Positions 37,836 to 51,200 of a DNA stretch of 64,000 bases are shown here, in pieces. Source of the stretch: Pempheris klunzingeri (lineage: Eukaryota; Chordata; Actinopteri; Acropomatiformes; Pempheridae); assembly GCF_042242105.1 (NCBI RefSeq), contig NC_092013.1:14687618-14751617 (forward strand). The letters run 5' to 3'. Under the pieces are notes generated by a model. That model saw only the letters and a program-made list of their open reading frames with translations, was not told where the DNA came from and made no database searches. The position numbers and the translations under genes were made by a program. Numbering within the stretch: the first letter of the stretch is position 1; the number at the start of each line of letters is the position of its first letter.

Positions 37836-40800
37836 GTTGTGAGCAGATATAAGGACAGTTAAGTGATTATTAATAGTATTTGTCAACAATTATTATTTCT
37901 CCGATAAAGACATATCTTATTGCTTACATTATTTACATTTAATATTGTGTAATATAGTTTACTATGCTACTATAGTACTTACAAATGCTAAATAGTTAGA
38001 AGATGAAGCAAAGACTTGCTGTTGCACGCTTCTCTCCAAATAAACAAAAAAAAAGCTTATTTAGATTTGGACTTTTGCCAGCCGCTCTTTTAGATGTTAT
38101 GGAAACGCAGCATCTCTTTGTAACATACATGGAAACACTGGCTTCTGGTTATCTGCTCATTAGCAAGCAAAGCCGCAAACCCTGAATATCCTTTAACTAG
38201 AGCAGCCATCACATTACTGCTATCACTCCATCACTGGCCCATATTTTCCAGTGACCACTGATGAGTTGCAGATGAAGGCAGTACCTCTGCAGTTTCCAGC
38301 TGCTCATTAAGGCTGCTTAACAGTGTATCACTATTTCAATTATTTTTAGTGCTGCTAGCCAAAGGGCAGATGCGTGGGTGAGAAGAAGGAGGGAGAAATA
38401 AGAGACAGCGAGAGGGATGAAAAAAGGAAATAGGTAAAATGAGAAAATAGAAAGATTTGTTGTCTCAGGAGGGAGGAAGGAAGTTTTCAGGTGGTACTTT
38501 ATCAAACCAGACGAGCCTACATCGTTTTCATCGTTTACTCTTTGACTTTCAATTACCTTCTTTGGCCACTGGAACAGTATTTAAGCTGGGGTATATTTAA
38601 ACCTGCAATAACTGAAAACTAGCTGTTAACAAGAAACTGACGTATTATCACCTCAAAGTCGATGTGATGACATCGTCAGCAAACAGTTGCTCATCACACA
38701 TTCAGCAGATAAAGAGCAACATTAACACTCATTACTTTTCAGTTCATGCACAAGCTTGAAGATTTGATATCAATATCAGTTCATCTAGACTGTGGGAGGA
38801 AAAGTGGAAACCCATATGGACTCATCATGTAAACTCCCCAATCAAACATGATCAGGCCTGAAGAAGGTGACAAAATTGAATGATGTATCCCCCAAAACAG
38901 GTCGTCTATACAGGCTGGAGAACTTTTTTCAACCTGTTGATTTGAGTAGCATATGTATTATATTATATGATTATAATTAGAATGATATGAATATATTATC
39001 ATATGTAATATAGATTTGGCACAACTGTGTTTCAAAGACAAAGTAATAGACATCTGAAGGTGCTGTACTCACACCAGGTATATTGTGTTTTATTTGGATA
39101 GATGACACAGTTTGCGCTCTTGAAGCAAGACTTTTGCGTCACTCCGGTGACCTTACAGGAAAATCCACATTGCTTCACTCCCAGCAAGTGACAATACCAG
39201 TCATCACCATGATCACACATTGGTAATAGCCCTCATGATGACAGCTAGCAGTGTGATACAGGGCTGGGCTCTGGGTTGGACTGAAGACCCCAGACTCTGT
39301 TTAAACCCCCTCAACGTAAACTAGGAAGAATGTCTTGTTAGTGTCCTGAAACTTCAGTGTGTGTTTGTCCGATCTGAACACCCAGACTTAACTCTGCGCC
39401 TCTCTGTTATGGCACTTAACACAGCCTTTATCAGTGGTTGTTATCCTTAACCATAGTATGTGCAAATTCTACCTGTTTCTGCTATCAACTTTCCTCCCAT
39501 GAGAGAGATCAGTCCTACGTAAGCCTGGTCTAAATCTGTCAACGTGTAAACACAGACACCCCAGCTGTGGACCCTCCAACTGTCTCCAGTGCGATGAGTG
39601 ATAACCTGCACGCCGCGGCTCCTCCTGACTGACAGCAGACTTGCGTGTGAAGATGCAGGCTGCCTCACAACTATAAACTTAAAAAACCTGGGGAAGGGGG
39701 TGGCGTTAGAGGCCTGCCTCAAATTGCAAAACACCTGTATCTGACTCACACAGCGTTAATCACACACTTGTACATCACAGCAGACCAACCCTGCACTCTC
39801 TCCACAAGGGAACAAGAGAGAACAAGAAACTTATCTAGGTGATCTATATTAGACAATACATTTCTTTTAAAAAATAGCATGTATTTAATCACTCATTATT
39901 ATCATGATTTGATCTTTATTCACACTGTTACTTAAGTCCTTTTGCATTTACGGTTTGGTTTCAACATGACAATGACCCCATGCTTACTGTAATGTGAGTT
40001 CCATTAAGAACTGAAATGTAGTGCAGCAAAGTGTAGTAAAAAAATCATGAGATTAGCAACACAGATATGCAGTTTTTCCAGATAACAAAACTGCTGCTGC
40101 TAAGTAGGACTGACTGGATTGATATAGCTTTGGATTAGTCTGTAAGTCTGTAAATGAATCAGGGCAGCATTCAGACATCCATTAGCAGCTGCATGGGATA
40201 TACTGTACTGACAGTCAAGTCCAGAGAGAGATGCATTAACATCAGTTCACATCAGATGAGCAGTCAGCCTCTCCTGCTGTTGTTGGTCAGTGTGTGAGGG
40301 AGAGAGACAGCTATTGCTATTCACCACGTCCGCCCCTTCATGTGGCAGCTTTCTCGTACTGGCCATGAGCAGAGAGTGTGTGTGTGTGATAGAGAGAGAG
40401 GTGTAGATGAGTGGACAAGCCAGGAGGCAACAGTGGAAAAAAGAAGGGAAAAGCTTTTCCTAACAATCTCAGACCTCATATGATTACATTTGGATTTGCA
40501 TTTAGATTGAGGGAGATATAAAAAGAGCGGTCTGCACAGTGGGCATGCATTGTGTATGTGGACACGTGACAGATCTGGTTTGGATTCATGCAAACGGAAA
40601 AGTTTTATTACAGTAAACAGGATGGTATAACCCTGGTACATCTGTGCAGTGTACAGTGTATGAGTGAGAGAAAAAGAGTTTAAAGAGGCGATGCGTGTGT
40701 GTGTGTGTGTGTGCGGAGGGGTGCATGTGCTGAGGGTAAAGTGGATGGATGACTCCACTGGAATGTGGCGCTGACTCAGTCCGTCTGTCAGCCACGGCCA

Positions 40801-41324
40801 TGTTCGTTCTGTGGACTTATTCACACTCTGCGACCCTTTCAAGGGGGCGGCCTGTTGCCTCATGTTAGATTTCCGGGAGGACTCTTGGAATTTCACAGAA
40901 CAGAACTCCAGGAAGCTCTGGTCTTCGGCCTTGTTTGGGTTCAGGCCTCACTGTCCTGTTGTAAATAAAACATGCCCAATGCTTTTATTTAACTTATTAG
41001 GTTTTTTTCAACTGACCTGTTGAGTAGAATGTGTAGCATAAAAACTGATATCTGTAAGTGATCAAAGAGCTGTGCAATGAGCTTAGCTGGTTTAATTAGT
41101 ATCACAAACATTATGGGAAAACCGAAGCACAGCTCAGTCAGTTGGTCTGTCGGTACTGGACAGATTACTTTTGAAACAGACATTTTAAACACCCCGAAGA
41201 AATATGCGAATTACTTTTATTGTATGTAACCGGTGACTTTTAGTGTAGTGCCACCCACAGGTCAGAACAAAAAAGACAGAATACCATACCATTCCTCTCA
41301 GCCTCAGCTCTACTTTAAAATTAA

Positions 41325-41590
41325 TAGTATTCATAGCATACTAATATGCTAATGCTAGCACAGCATAGTACATCGTCACCTTAAATGTTAACGTCTCACC
41401 CTGCGACCACAGAAAACATGTTACGTATTTAAATGCTGACTGTATGTTCGTCTGATTTTCATTTTAACAAGCCAAAATGCTAACATGTTAGCAGTTAAAA
41501 TGTTAACATGCTAATGTTGATTATGAAACATGTAACATGTTTGCATGCTAACATGCTAATATGACATGTTAACCAGTAGATAACATGCAT
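41325..41590. repeat. Degenerate GCTAACATGCTAAT-type repeat
   Basis: Repeated ATGCTAACATGTTAGC, TGTTAACATGCTAATG and GCATGCTAACATGCTAATAT units, many of them palindromic, densest from 41470 to 41580. This is a familiar low-copy tandem/interspersed pattern of fish genomes. Confidence 0.6.
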
Positions 41591-42552
41591 GTTAACTGAA
41601 GGGGTGCTCGCATGTCAGTGTTAAGCTAAAAGTATTGACTAAGTCTGAGAATAGAGCTGAGCCTAACGAGTTGAGTCTGAGACCCAATGCGCAATGTTTT
41701 CATTTCTTTTTATTTACGTAACAGTAAGGCTCTCCAGGCCGCACTTGACGTTGTTGCCCCAATAGAGGTAAAGATTTAATAGTAAAGATGTCTCTCCAGT
41801 TTCCTCCATTTAATAGATTTCTTTTCTTTTGGTGGTTAATAAGCACCACAGCCTCATCGGGCTTCTAGCATGTCCTTAGATATTTTTGAGTAATTCAATG
41901 CATTTAAAATTGATGATATAAATAAGTTAGATTTTAATATGTTGAATGATATAAGTAAAAGCACAAAATCACAGCTTCATTAGGTTTAACTTAAAACATC
42001 TGCATGTTTTTAACTACAGATTGTTCGTGTAAAATCTGTCATTCATTCAATAACATCCCTCACAGCAGTCTTAGCGTTTGGTCTGTCTGTAGCAATCAGA
42101 CATGTATCATGCCAGTGATTGACTGGTGTTGTCACGTAATCACAGTTACTGCAGGGAAAAGGCTTTGTCTTTGCCTCCCACGCCCCTCGTCCCACCCTCT
42201 CCAGACAGACAGAGACGTGCTGTGTGTGCGTGTTTGTGTGTGATTTGTGTGTTTGCATGTGTCTGCATGCATGTGTGTGTATGTGTCCTCCTCTGTGCCA
42301 TAAGATGGCCCCTCCCTTTCCAGATGCTGGCCAGGGAAAAAAACACGACCAAAACAGGGTGTCTGTCATTTTGGGATTACCTGGGCCTCCTCTCCCTCAC
42401 TGGGCTATCAAAACAAACTTGTCAGGTCAGAGGAAAGACTTATACTTATTCTCTGTGTAATAAGTGTTGCTGTTGGAGAAATTTGGTCAGATTTGCATGT
42501 AGTTTGACATGAATGGTCTCTGGATAGGGATATAGAGATTCAAAGTTTTAGC

Positions 42553-43055
42553 AAGTGGTGGAGAGTAACAAAGTACATTAACTCAAGCACTGTACTGAAG
42601 TACACATTTGAGATACTTTAGAGTATTGAGTATTTCCTTTTTCTGCTTATTTTTGCTTTCAGTTCAGTCCAATACATTCATCTAACAGCTGTTGTTACTA
42701 TAGATCAATATTTAACATGCAGAGCATGTGACAAACTTATAAAATGAGATGCATTGCTACAGATTAAACTGCCCACCAGAGTGCAAGGTTGTTGCTTAGC
42801 TCCACCTCTACTAGCTACTAACTACTAACTTCTTATGTGTTAATGCATCATTGACAATAATCCAATGACATGAAAAATAAAAATGATAAATCTAACGTGG
42901 GGCCATTCCACTACATTATAAGAAGTTTTACCTTTGATTTTGTGGTTATTATGTTTGTACTTTTACTAATGCTAGAGTTATACTTGAATCAAGAAATACT
43001 ATAGTGCAGTATCACAATTTTTTGTTACTAATATTTACATAAAGGATCTCAATCT
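42553..43055. mobile_element. Teleost MITE-like element, second family
   Basis: Left part AAGTGGTGGAGAGTAACAAA, then GTACATTAACTCAAGCACTG, TACTGAAGTACACATTTGAG and GAGTATTTCC. Right part GTACTTTTACTAATGC, ATACTTGAATCAAG, GTGCAGTATCACA and AAAGGATCTCAAT. These fit the left and right ends of an abundant fish element known for AGTGGTGGAAAGTAACTAAG termini. Non-coding and diverged. Confidence 0.6.
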
Positions 43056-45025
43056 GAAGCTGATCACAATTTGAAACTAGTTAACTAAGCTTTAGTTTGC
43101 ACTCTATGTTAAAAAAAAAAACATGTTTATTTCTTTCTCTCCCTCTTGTGGATCTCTATGACTGCTTTTTTTTTTTAGCTGCCAAACTGTGTTGAATTTC
43201 TCACACTATAGTGCTGTACTGGCTCTCTTCACTTCCGCTGGTGTGCTCAAGTGTCAAGTACACAGAGTCTAAATCAACCAGATAGACTTAAAATATGTCT
43301 ATCCGCAATTGATCCTGACGGATCAGTGTCTACCCCCGAGCAAACAGCAGTTTCTCATAGCACTCACCTCCCAACCAACCACGACTGTTGAAAGTATGTG
43401 TGGACACAGCCACATTAATCACACCTCTGTATAACATGCCCTTTTAAAGCTCTATATTTCAAATACACCCTCTCTCTCTGTGTGTATGTGTGTGTGTGTG
43501 CACCTCTATCTGTCACCAGCACTGAACTCTCTTGCAAGCCTCTCCTCCAACAGAATGCAGTTTGTGACATGAAAGACAAACAACTCATGCACACACACCA
43601 CACAAACACACACATGCACACACACGCTTCCACACTACTTGAACCCTGGGGCAGAATGCCAAAGAGCTGGAGGAATGTGACCCGGTGACCTTGGCTTTCA
43701 GACTTCCACATGGAGACCGGACACTAGGATGGTGTGCATCGGAAGAGGAGGCCAGAATAGCTCCGGTGTCCGGTAACGGGAGACAGACTCTGTTTGTAAA
43801 CTGTGGCCATATGACACACTCAGAGCCTGCAGTGCACTTGTATGTATGCACAGACCACAGGTGATGGCAACACATGCACTCATGTCCAGAGGTTAGAAAG
43901 CAGGCCATGACGGGAAACATGGAATGAGGGTACTTACTTTGAGTTTGGTGCGTACGTTTTCTTGTGTACAACACTGGGTTAACCTCGCAGCGACACATTT
44001 TTCTGCTTTCATAAATCCTGACTTTCCTGTTTGACGTTGCATGTTTTTTTTTTCTTTTTCTTTAAATACATGTTAAGTACAGAGAGAAGCCAAGTTTGAC
44101 TCAGTTGTACTGTAATCTGCAAAGTCTGTCAGTATAAAACAAGTTTTACAGTATTCCAAAAACTGAAAAAGAAAATCCTACATGTTTGTGGAAACAGCAA
44201 TGCACATGTGTGCACATTCAGATCACAAAATGCAATTTTGCATATTTTTCTGCACACATTTGCTTGCATGACCTGACACACAACGATCTCAGAGGCAAAT
44301 GGTTGCACAATATGCTGACCTGTTTTTTCTTCCTTCAGTGAGCACATGCAGTGGGGATCCAAGTCATGCATCAAAGATGGCGAAGATAAAGTGTACCACA
44401 GCTGCTAGAAATATATGTGACACTTTTTATAAACTACATACTGGTGGGTGTATTGTCAGAGGACCAGAGTAAGTGGGAGCATTGCTTTCTGTTGATATAA
44501 AAAGTAGGTAGCCATATCGTAGCTTTGGTTATAAGCTTTTACCTGTTCCACAATTGGCCCATTGAACTTCATTCATTTGATCGAAAAAAACCCTTTTCTT
44601 TTACTTTAGAAAAGTGAGGAGACGCTCTGTTTGTAAAAACACAGAAAACACTGAACTATATGGACAGAGACATTCAGTGTAAATCTTTTTTTTTTTTGGC
44701 AGGCCAGGGGTAAACCCCACCCTCTGTGCTCGGCGAGAGGACAGAGATACATGTGACAGATCAGGTCCAACCAGTCACAGATGACAAACCTTCAGTGTTG
44801 CCCCACCATTATCTGACGAACATTTGAGCCCTCTGCAATAGTCCTCTTTCAAAAAGTTTGATTTCTTGATAAGTTCAAACTTCCTGCATTATTTTAAATT
44901 CAAGTTAGTTTGTTCTGCATAGATTATTCATTATTAAATGTGTGAAGCTGTTTGAGAGACTAATAGGAGTAATTTTAATGTCATTTCATACTTTATATTC
45001 ATGTTCGCTTTGTCAGCACAGTAGT

Positions 45026-45262
45026 CTTTTTTCACGGCAGACATTTTGACTTGTCATAGCAGCAAAAGCACAGATGTTACTGCTAACATTAACAATGGCT
45101 CTGTCCCAGTAAGTCATGACACTGAACCAGCATGGACAATGCCAGTACCCTGAAACTAAAACAACTAAACAACTAAATGGAATCCCTCATTCATTTGATT
45201 ATTTACACGTGTGCTTTTCCTACTGTGACAAGTCAAAATGTCCTCCGTGAAAAAGGCCTGTA
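45026..45262. mobile_element. Short MITE with about 34-bp terminal inverted repeats
   Basis: TTTTTTCACGGCAGACATTT plus TGACTTGTCAT (45028-45058) is matched, inverted, by TGTGACAAGTCAAAATGTCC plus TCCGTGAAAAAGG (45225-45257). The interior of about 165 bp has no coding potential. Confidence 0.7.
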
Positions 45263-48200
45263 GCATTAAGTTTTCCTTACTTTCTAAGGTGTGACAGTAT
45301 TAGGTTCATCTGCTTCCCCACACTACACTTACTCATAAAGCACCTGACTATTCTGACTCAGGAGACACTCAGCGCTGAAGCCTCAGGACGCTGTCTGCAG
45401 ACCTTTGTGTGCACTGTGTCATGTTTGCACCCTATCAGCCTTTTGAGCACACAGGTGCAGATCCTACCTGAGACAGACGGCCTGGTGCCAGTGGGCTGTA
45501 AAGCAATCCGATGGCCGTAATATATTCCTCTGCCTATCAAATAGCTAACGGAGCAGGAAAGGAACAGCCTGTTGATCCAGAAACAAACAGCATACTGCCC
45601 CCACCTCTCCCTATCTGACCTAGGATGATCTGTTTTGGTCTCTCTCCATCACTGTCATTCCAGAAACAGACTCCCTGTGCCGCATACAGACACCCCAGCC
45701 TTCCTCCACACTGGGTAGAGTTACCAATCACTTCACTCAGCACTAAAAGTGACCACCTAATTTTGAACTTAACTAATGGAAAGCTTGCATTTAAGACAAA
45801 GCTTTGTGAAAAGCGGCACTATACATCTATATCAGCAGCTGACACTGATCTTAACAAAGAAGACTGTATGATTAATGGTACCAAGAGCAAACAAACCCAG
45901 TATAATCTATTTGCAGGTATTGATTTCCATTACAGTAGACTACAGCATGTCTGATCCATTTCTATTCACATACATTTAGTGGAAGCAAAGCGAATTAAGC
46001 TGTGCCCGGCGCTACCCCCACGCCATCTATTCAGGTCAACTATTGAGAGATGCCACTATCACTAGGGCAACAAGTAAAACAAACAATGTGTGGGTTTTGT
46101 ATGTGTATGAAACACTAGACTCAAATCAGTCAGCCACACAAAATGCAGTTAGTGGGAACAGAAGGAGGTCGGCGCCCAGTTCAAGCTGTACTTTCAACCA
46201 CGTCCTGCCTTTATGAGACAGTGTGGGTGGTGGGAGTTTAAAAGCTGTCAGACTTTTTTTAATCCATGTTTACCACAGTGGGTAAACTCTGTAAACACGA
46301 GGGTTTGCCACAACATTATTCCAACAAGCCAACATGCTTGGATCCAGGTCTCACTGAGGTATTTCCAATGAGGAGCTAATCTAACTCCAGGATGAGCTGG
46401 CTCCCAACTGTTTAACTTTTCCCAGGCTTTTGGTAACATTGTGGCATGAAACTATGACAGGTCATGATAACTTTGGGATGCTTATTCAGTAATCTGTTGA
46501 AGCAGGACAGACTTTGAAACTTTTTGCACAGGTTTTTAAATTCAAAACAGCAGGACTACTAAATCTCCAGTGCAGCACAGTTCATTTGCCTCCAGTTTTC
46601 TGCATCTGGTCCAGCTGACTAATACTAGAGCTGGTATCTGCTCTTAATTCAGTGTAGTGATGACAAACACAACAGTTGAGTAACATGTCATACCAAGCCT
46701 GCACTCCAGGAAAGTTTTTTAATTGTGTGTCACTGTGTGGCTTCCGTAGACAAAGATGATTTCAACATATCCAATCAGGAAACACCCTTTAAGCCCTGGG
46801 AGAGCTGAGAATAACAGATTTATACACACCACATGTGTGTTGTGCCCCAGAGTGCACGATAACCATTCAACCTGTCGTAATCACAGGCTCTTATCTTAGT
46901 GTCCATAGGAGGGAGGGTTTTATCACCTTGGCTATACAAGCCAGAGTGTACGCAAAGTGACCAGGTACACAGTGAGATGAAAACAGGAAAGAGAGGCCAG
47001 GTGGTTAAGGTAACAAAACATCAGGTGTTACATATGATCATGGCTGCTCACTCTCTGGAGGGAGGTTGCGCCATAGCTCCATTTCCTAAAGCTCTCTCAG
47101 ATGTCTAACTTTGGCATGTGAGCAAACATGATACCCCTTTTGAGAAGAAAGTTTGTCTAATGTTTTTATGACCATCAGGCAGAAATGAATAATCTTGTTA
47201 TGCAACATGGGTACAACTGATTAGAGAGTGCAGAAAAAGAGTAATAACAAGGACACAATTGATGAAACAGTGTGCTGTCAGCAGCGTGTATAACTACTGT
47301 CCAAACACAGTGCAAAATATTCTCTGTAACTGGAGTAACTTAGAGAGTTATACTTCTGTTCACATAAAGGATAGTCTTTTAAACATGGAAAATGAAACTA
47401 TCGGACAAAGCAATCACAAAGTCTTGCAAGAGCTCAGATATTCACTGCTGAAGCATGCTACACACCCTCACTGTTGTAGAAGTGACACTCACAAAAGCAT
47501 GCATGACTGCAAGCTCTGCGAGAGTGCTCTCTGCAGGGTCGTATGTCATGATTTAGATAATTGTGTGTCTACTCTAATCAGTTGCCAGTCGCTGTGGCTC
47601 CAGTCGTGAAAGCTGTTGTCAGTGACTTGGACACTGAACTCTGCTGTGGCTCAGGGGGCAGGCAGCACATCCTGGAGAGGAGACCCAGTGTAATGTCCCT
47701 GTCCCACAGCCCTGTGCCAACTAAACCGCATGAGTCAAGTCTTTGTGGTAAGTGTGGGTGGCTTCTCTCCTCTGACTACTCCCTGACCCATCTTTCTCAA
47801 ACTCCCTCACACTCTTCCTCTGCAACTCCCTCTTTCCATGTGAATCATCAAGCCAATTTAATTGATGAATATTTGTCCCCTGAAATTCCTCTTCACTTCC
47901 GGGTCATGATTTGATTGAAGGGGTAGATAGCACCAATACTATACTGACTTGGGAACAACATGACACAGCCCTGTTTGTTGAGCTATAGCCGTGTCACATG
48001 AGAGATCTGCATTACGTCACGTGGACATGTGCCTATGCAAACACCAAAGACCAGTAGACAGCAGGGAGTGGTGTCTCTGTTCTTGTACAAGTAAGGCGTT
48101 TGGTGCAGGCCAGCATGTCCATCAGACTTGCGTCTTTCCCATTAGAAAATCAATTCCTCCTCTTTGTGTCTGCTGTTGTTCTGAGTAACAGGCAACCAGG

Positions 48201-51200
48201 GAGTAGGAAAACACATCTACGGTCGTGTCTGCTTCTCCTCACACAGAGTGCCAACAGCATGCTGACATACTCCCATGAAGTTCTGCCTGTGCTGTCCAAG
48301 CTCTGCTCTTCATCCAGTGCTGACGTTATTTGTCGTACTCTTACGCTCGCAATGACACAAGCACAGGTGCATGTGGACGTACTGTACATGCATGTGAACG
48401 CTTATAAACACAAACTCAACACATTCCAGTTTCGAAGATGCTTTATCTACTTCCTATTGGCTCAGCTTCCCAGGGCAGGGAAAAGCCAGAGGAAGCAGAG
48501 CTGTTGTTGTCTCTCTCGGCAGGGTGCTTCCTGTCCTGATAAAGGGCCAAGGAGAGATATCCCTGAAAGGAGCTGTTGGAACGGGGGAGGGAAGAGCTGG
48601 GTGTTTTGGACCCCTTTCAATCACTTACAATCTTATCTGGCCTGAGGTTGGTATGCATCCACTAGTTGGTCACAGTTTGGGAGAATGTGTCAGAGCCTCC
48701 CTGTTTCCCCTCTTCATATACAAATAATTTTGCAGAGCTGCAGTTCATTACTAGACTTGAACGCAAAAACACCTTTACATCCTGAATTTTATCATGTTTT
48801 CTCACCATGCAGAGAATGAGCACTCATTTCGATCTTTGTTTGTGTTTTAATCTGCGGAGATTTAGACTGAAAGATTTCATAGGGATTTGTTTGGTGTTTG
48901 CAGCATTCCAGACTCAGCACTTTAATAAGCATGAACTTAATTAGTGGGTCCTGGTGGGAACGCTTTGCGAGCTCACTTCAAAAAAGATTGCAGCTATGCA
49001 GAATAAATAAGCTCAAAGCACTCACTGAACAGTTGCATTTTGTTATCTTCATATAAACTTTCTTTATGCATAACAGCTATCTGTTCATTTTCTGTATCCC
49101 CTTTCTGTCTGTCATGGTCATGCAGGAGCGGCTGCTTTTGCCGTGCTTCATTGAGGCCAACCTGAGAGACTCCACCATCTTGTTCTCTTGTTGACTTCTG
49201 CTGCATTTTAAGATGCTTGCTTTCAGTTTGAACTCTAATCTGACTAAACATTCAAAGACAGGCTACCTCCCCGTCTGTCTGGTCTCAATCTGAGGGAAAA
49301 TGCAATCATGTGTGTGTGTATGTCATGTGGCTAAAGTAAACATTAGGCTCCTCTTCCTCCAGTCTCCTCATTCTGTTAGCAGATAAGAGTTACGGAAATG
49401 GACATGATTAACTAATGAAGTGAGGAGCAGATGCATCGAGGCTATCATTGGTAGGCAGGAAAGCCGAGCTTATCCTTGTCAAGGAAATAGGACTGGTTAT
49501 TAGATGGCCGGCTATTGTCGCCCACAAATGAAGGACACAGATACAGATGTCTAAGACGTCACAGACACACATGCTCATGGAAAATTACCCACACTTTAAT
49601 CTGAAGCTTTGTGCTCGAGTGTATTCTGTGCAGAGTTATTCCAGGGTATTATGGGAGCATTTTAATTAGGCAAGGCTAATTATCAGGCTGTAGTAAGTCA
49701 GAGGGAGACATGCTTAAGGGCTTAAATGTCTTAAGTCTAGAATGTTTGATCTCCCTGAAAACTAAACGTGGAAACTTTACATGATCTGAGGATGTTTTCA
49801 CAATACTTGCTAAACCTGATGTACGCAACACTATGCTATTTTCTTCATTTTGTTAAAACTAGAGACTAGAGAAACTGTTAAAATCTTTATTCTTTTGAGA
49901 ATGTCCTCTGAAGACAGACACTGTCAGGGCCCGGTTCAGGTCATGAGAGATAACATACAATGCTCTTTAACACAAGCAGAGTGTCACAACGTGTCTTAAT
50001 CACTTCGACATGAGCCCCTATTTAAAGCCAGTCCTTCAACAAAGGCAGTCTGAGGTCAGAGGGACACGTATGGGAGTGTGATATCTCCAGGCGAAGTGTA
50101 AAACGACACTGTTTTCCCGTGTAGTGGATATCTCAAAATGTTTTTCAGTAGCGGTGATTCGGGGATGACTCCAGATGACAGAATAATTGTGTCAGATTTA
50201 CAGTAAATACAGTTTAGAGGGAGATTTGGAGTAGAGGGTGTTTAGTATAGACCACTGCTCTAAAAGAGTTGTTGGGAGTGTGGAAAAAATCTTAAAATGA
50301 AAATGTTTGACTGAAGCACGTGTACGTCTGTCTCTCTGTCTGTCTATATGTGTACACTCAACTACGCGCAGGCATCTACATGTGCACACATTTTTTCACA
50401 AGTCAATACGAGTTTATATGCACGTCTGTAAGTCTGTTGTTTGTTTGTTTTTTTACTCGGCAAGGAAGTAACAAGCACATTATGCCCTGTGAGCTCGGTG
50501 CACACCTCCCACATGCCTTAAGGCTCCAGAGGCCCTTGCAGTGTTTGGTCTGGGGCGGCTCCCTGGCTGATTTACTTCCTGCCAGGGACCACAGCAGTGT
50601 GTGGAGGACAGCAGGAAGGCGTAAAGACGGCGAGGATAAACTGAGAATTTTTTTTAGTTTACAAGGCACAGCAGCCGTTGATTCTCTGTGTCATCGCCTC
50701 TTCAAACAGAAGCTGTCCGTGTTAGTGAGCCCACTGTTTTAGAAACTGTTCGGTCACTGGGTGTTCAGTAGACCTACCAGACTAAGCATGACCTATATTT
50801 GACAAGCTAAAACAAAATTACAGTTTCACAGAAGTACACACATCGAGAACCATCAGCTTCATTTGTTACATGATTTAAGAGCACAGCAGTGATAACCCAT
50901 TATTTTTCTGTAGAGCTGAGAATAACCTGCTGGCTCCAAGATAATTACAGTCCTTATTTAAACTTGACTTTGAATGTTCTTTCCACCCAGAGCTAAGTTT
51001 ATAAAGCAGAGAGGGTGGCTGCTGTGAAGCCTTGATTTTGCCTTTTGTTTAGTTTTGGCAATAACATGGTGTACATTAACACTTTCAACATTTTTTTAGG
51101 GGCAACTACAGTAAATATGCTAAAAAAAAGGTCTTCCCTCACTTAGTGTTTTGATGATGGTGGTGGAGAGCGCAGTTTAATATAATGTTGATGGTGAAGC

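Noticed and set aside
39032-39220. Cysteine-rich 62-codon frame on - strand
   Set aside because: Spaced Cys residues hint at a secreted peptide, but there is no signal peptide, partner exon or family match.
40321-40896. 191-codon open frame on - strand
   Set aside because: Composition reflects the CA/GT and GA repeats it crosses (THTHT, SLSHTHT). No homology recognised.
47561-47914. 117-codon open frame on + strand
   Set aside because: Ser/His/Pro-rich with no matching family and no supporting splice context.
48100-48645. 181-codon open frame on + strand
   Set aside because: It has no recognisable domain, no exon signals that link it to others, and crosses ordinary intergenic sequence; length alone is weak evidence in a 64-kb window.
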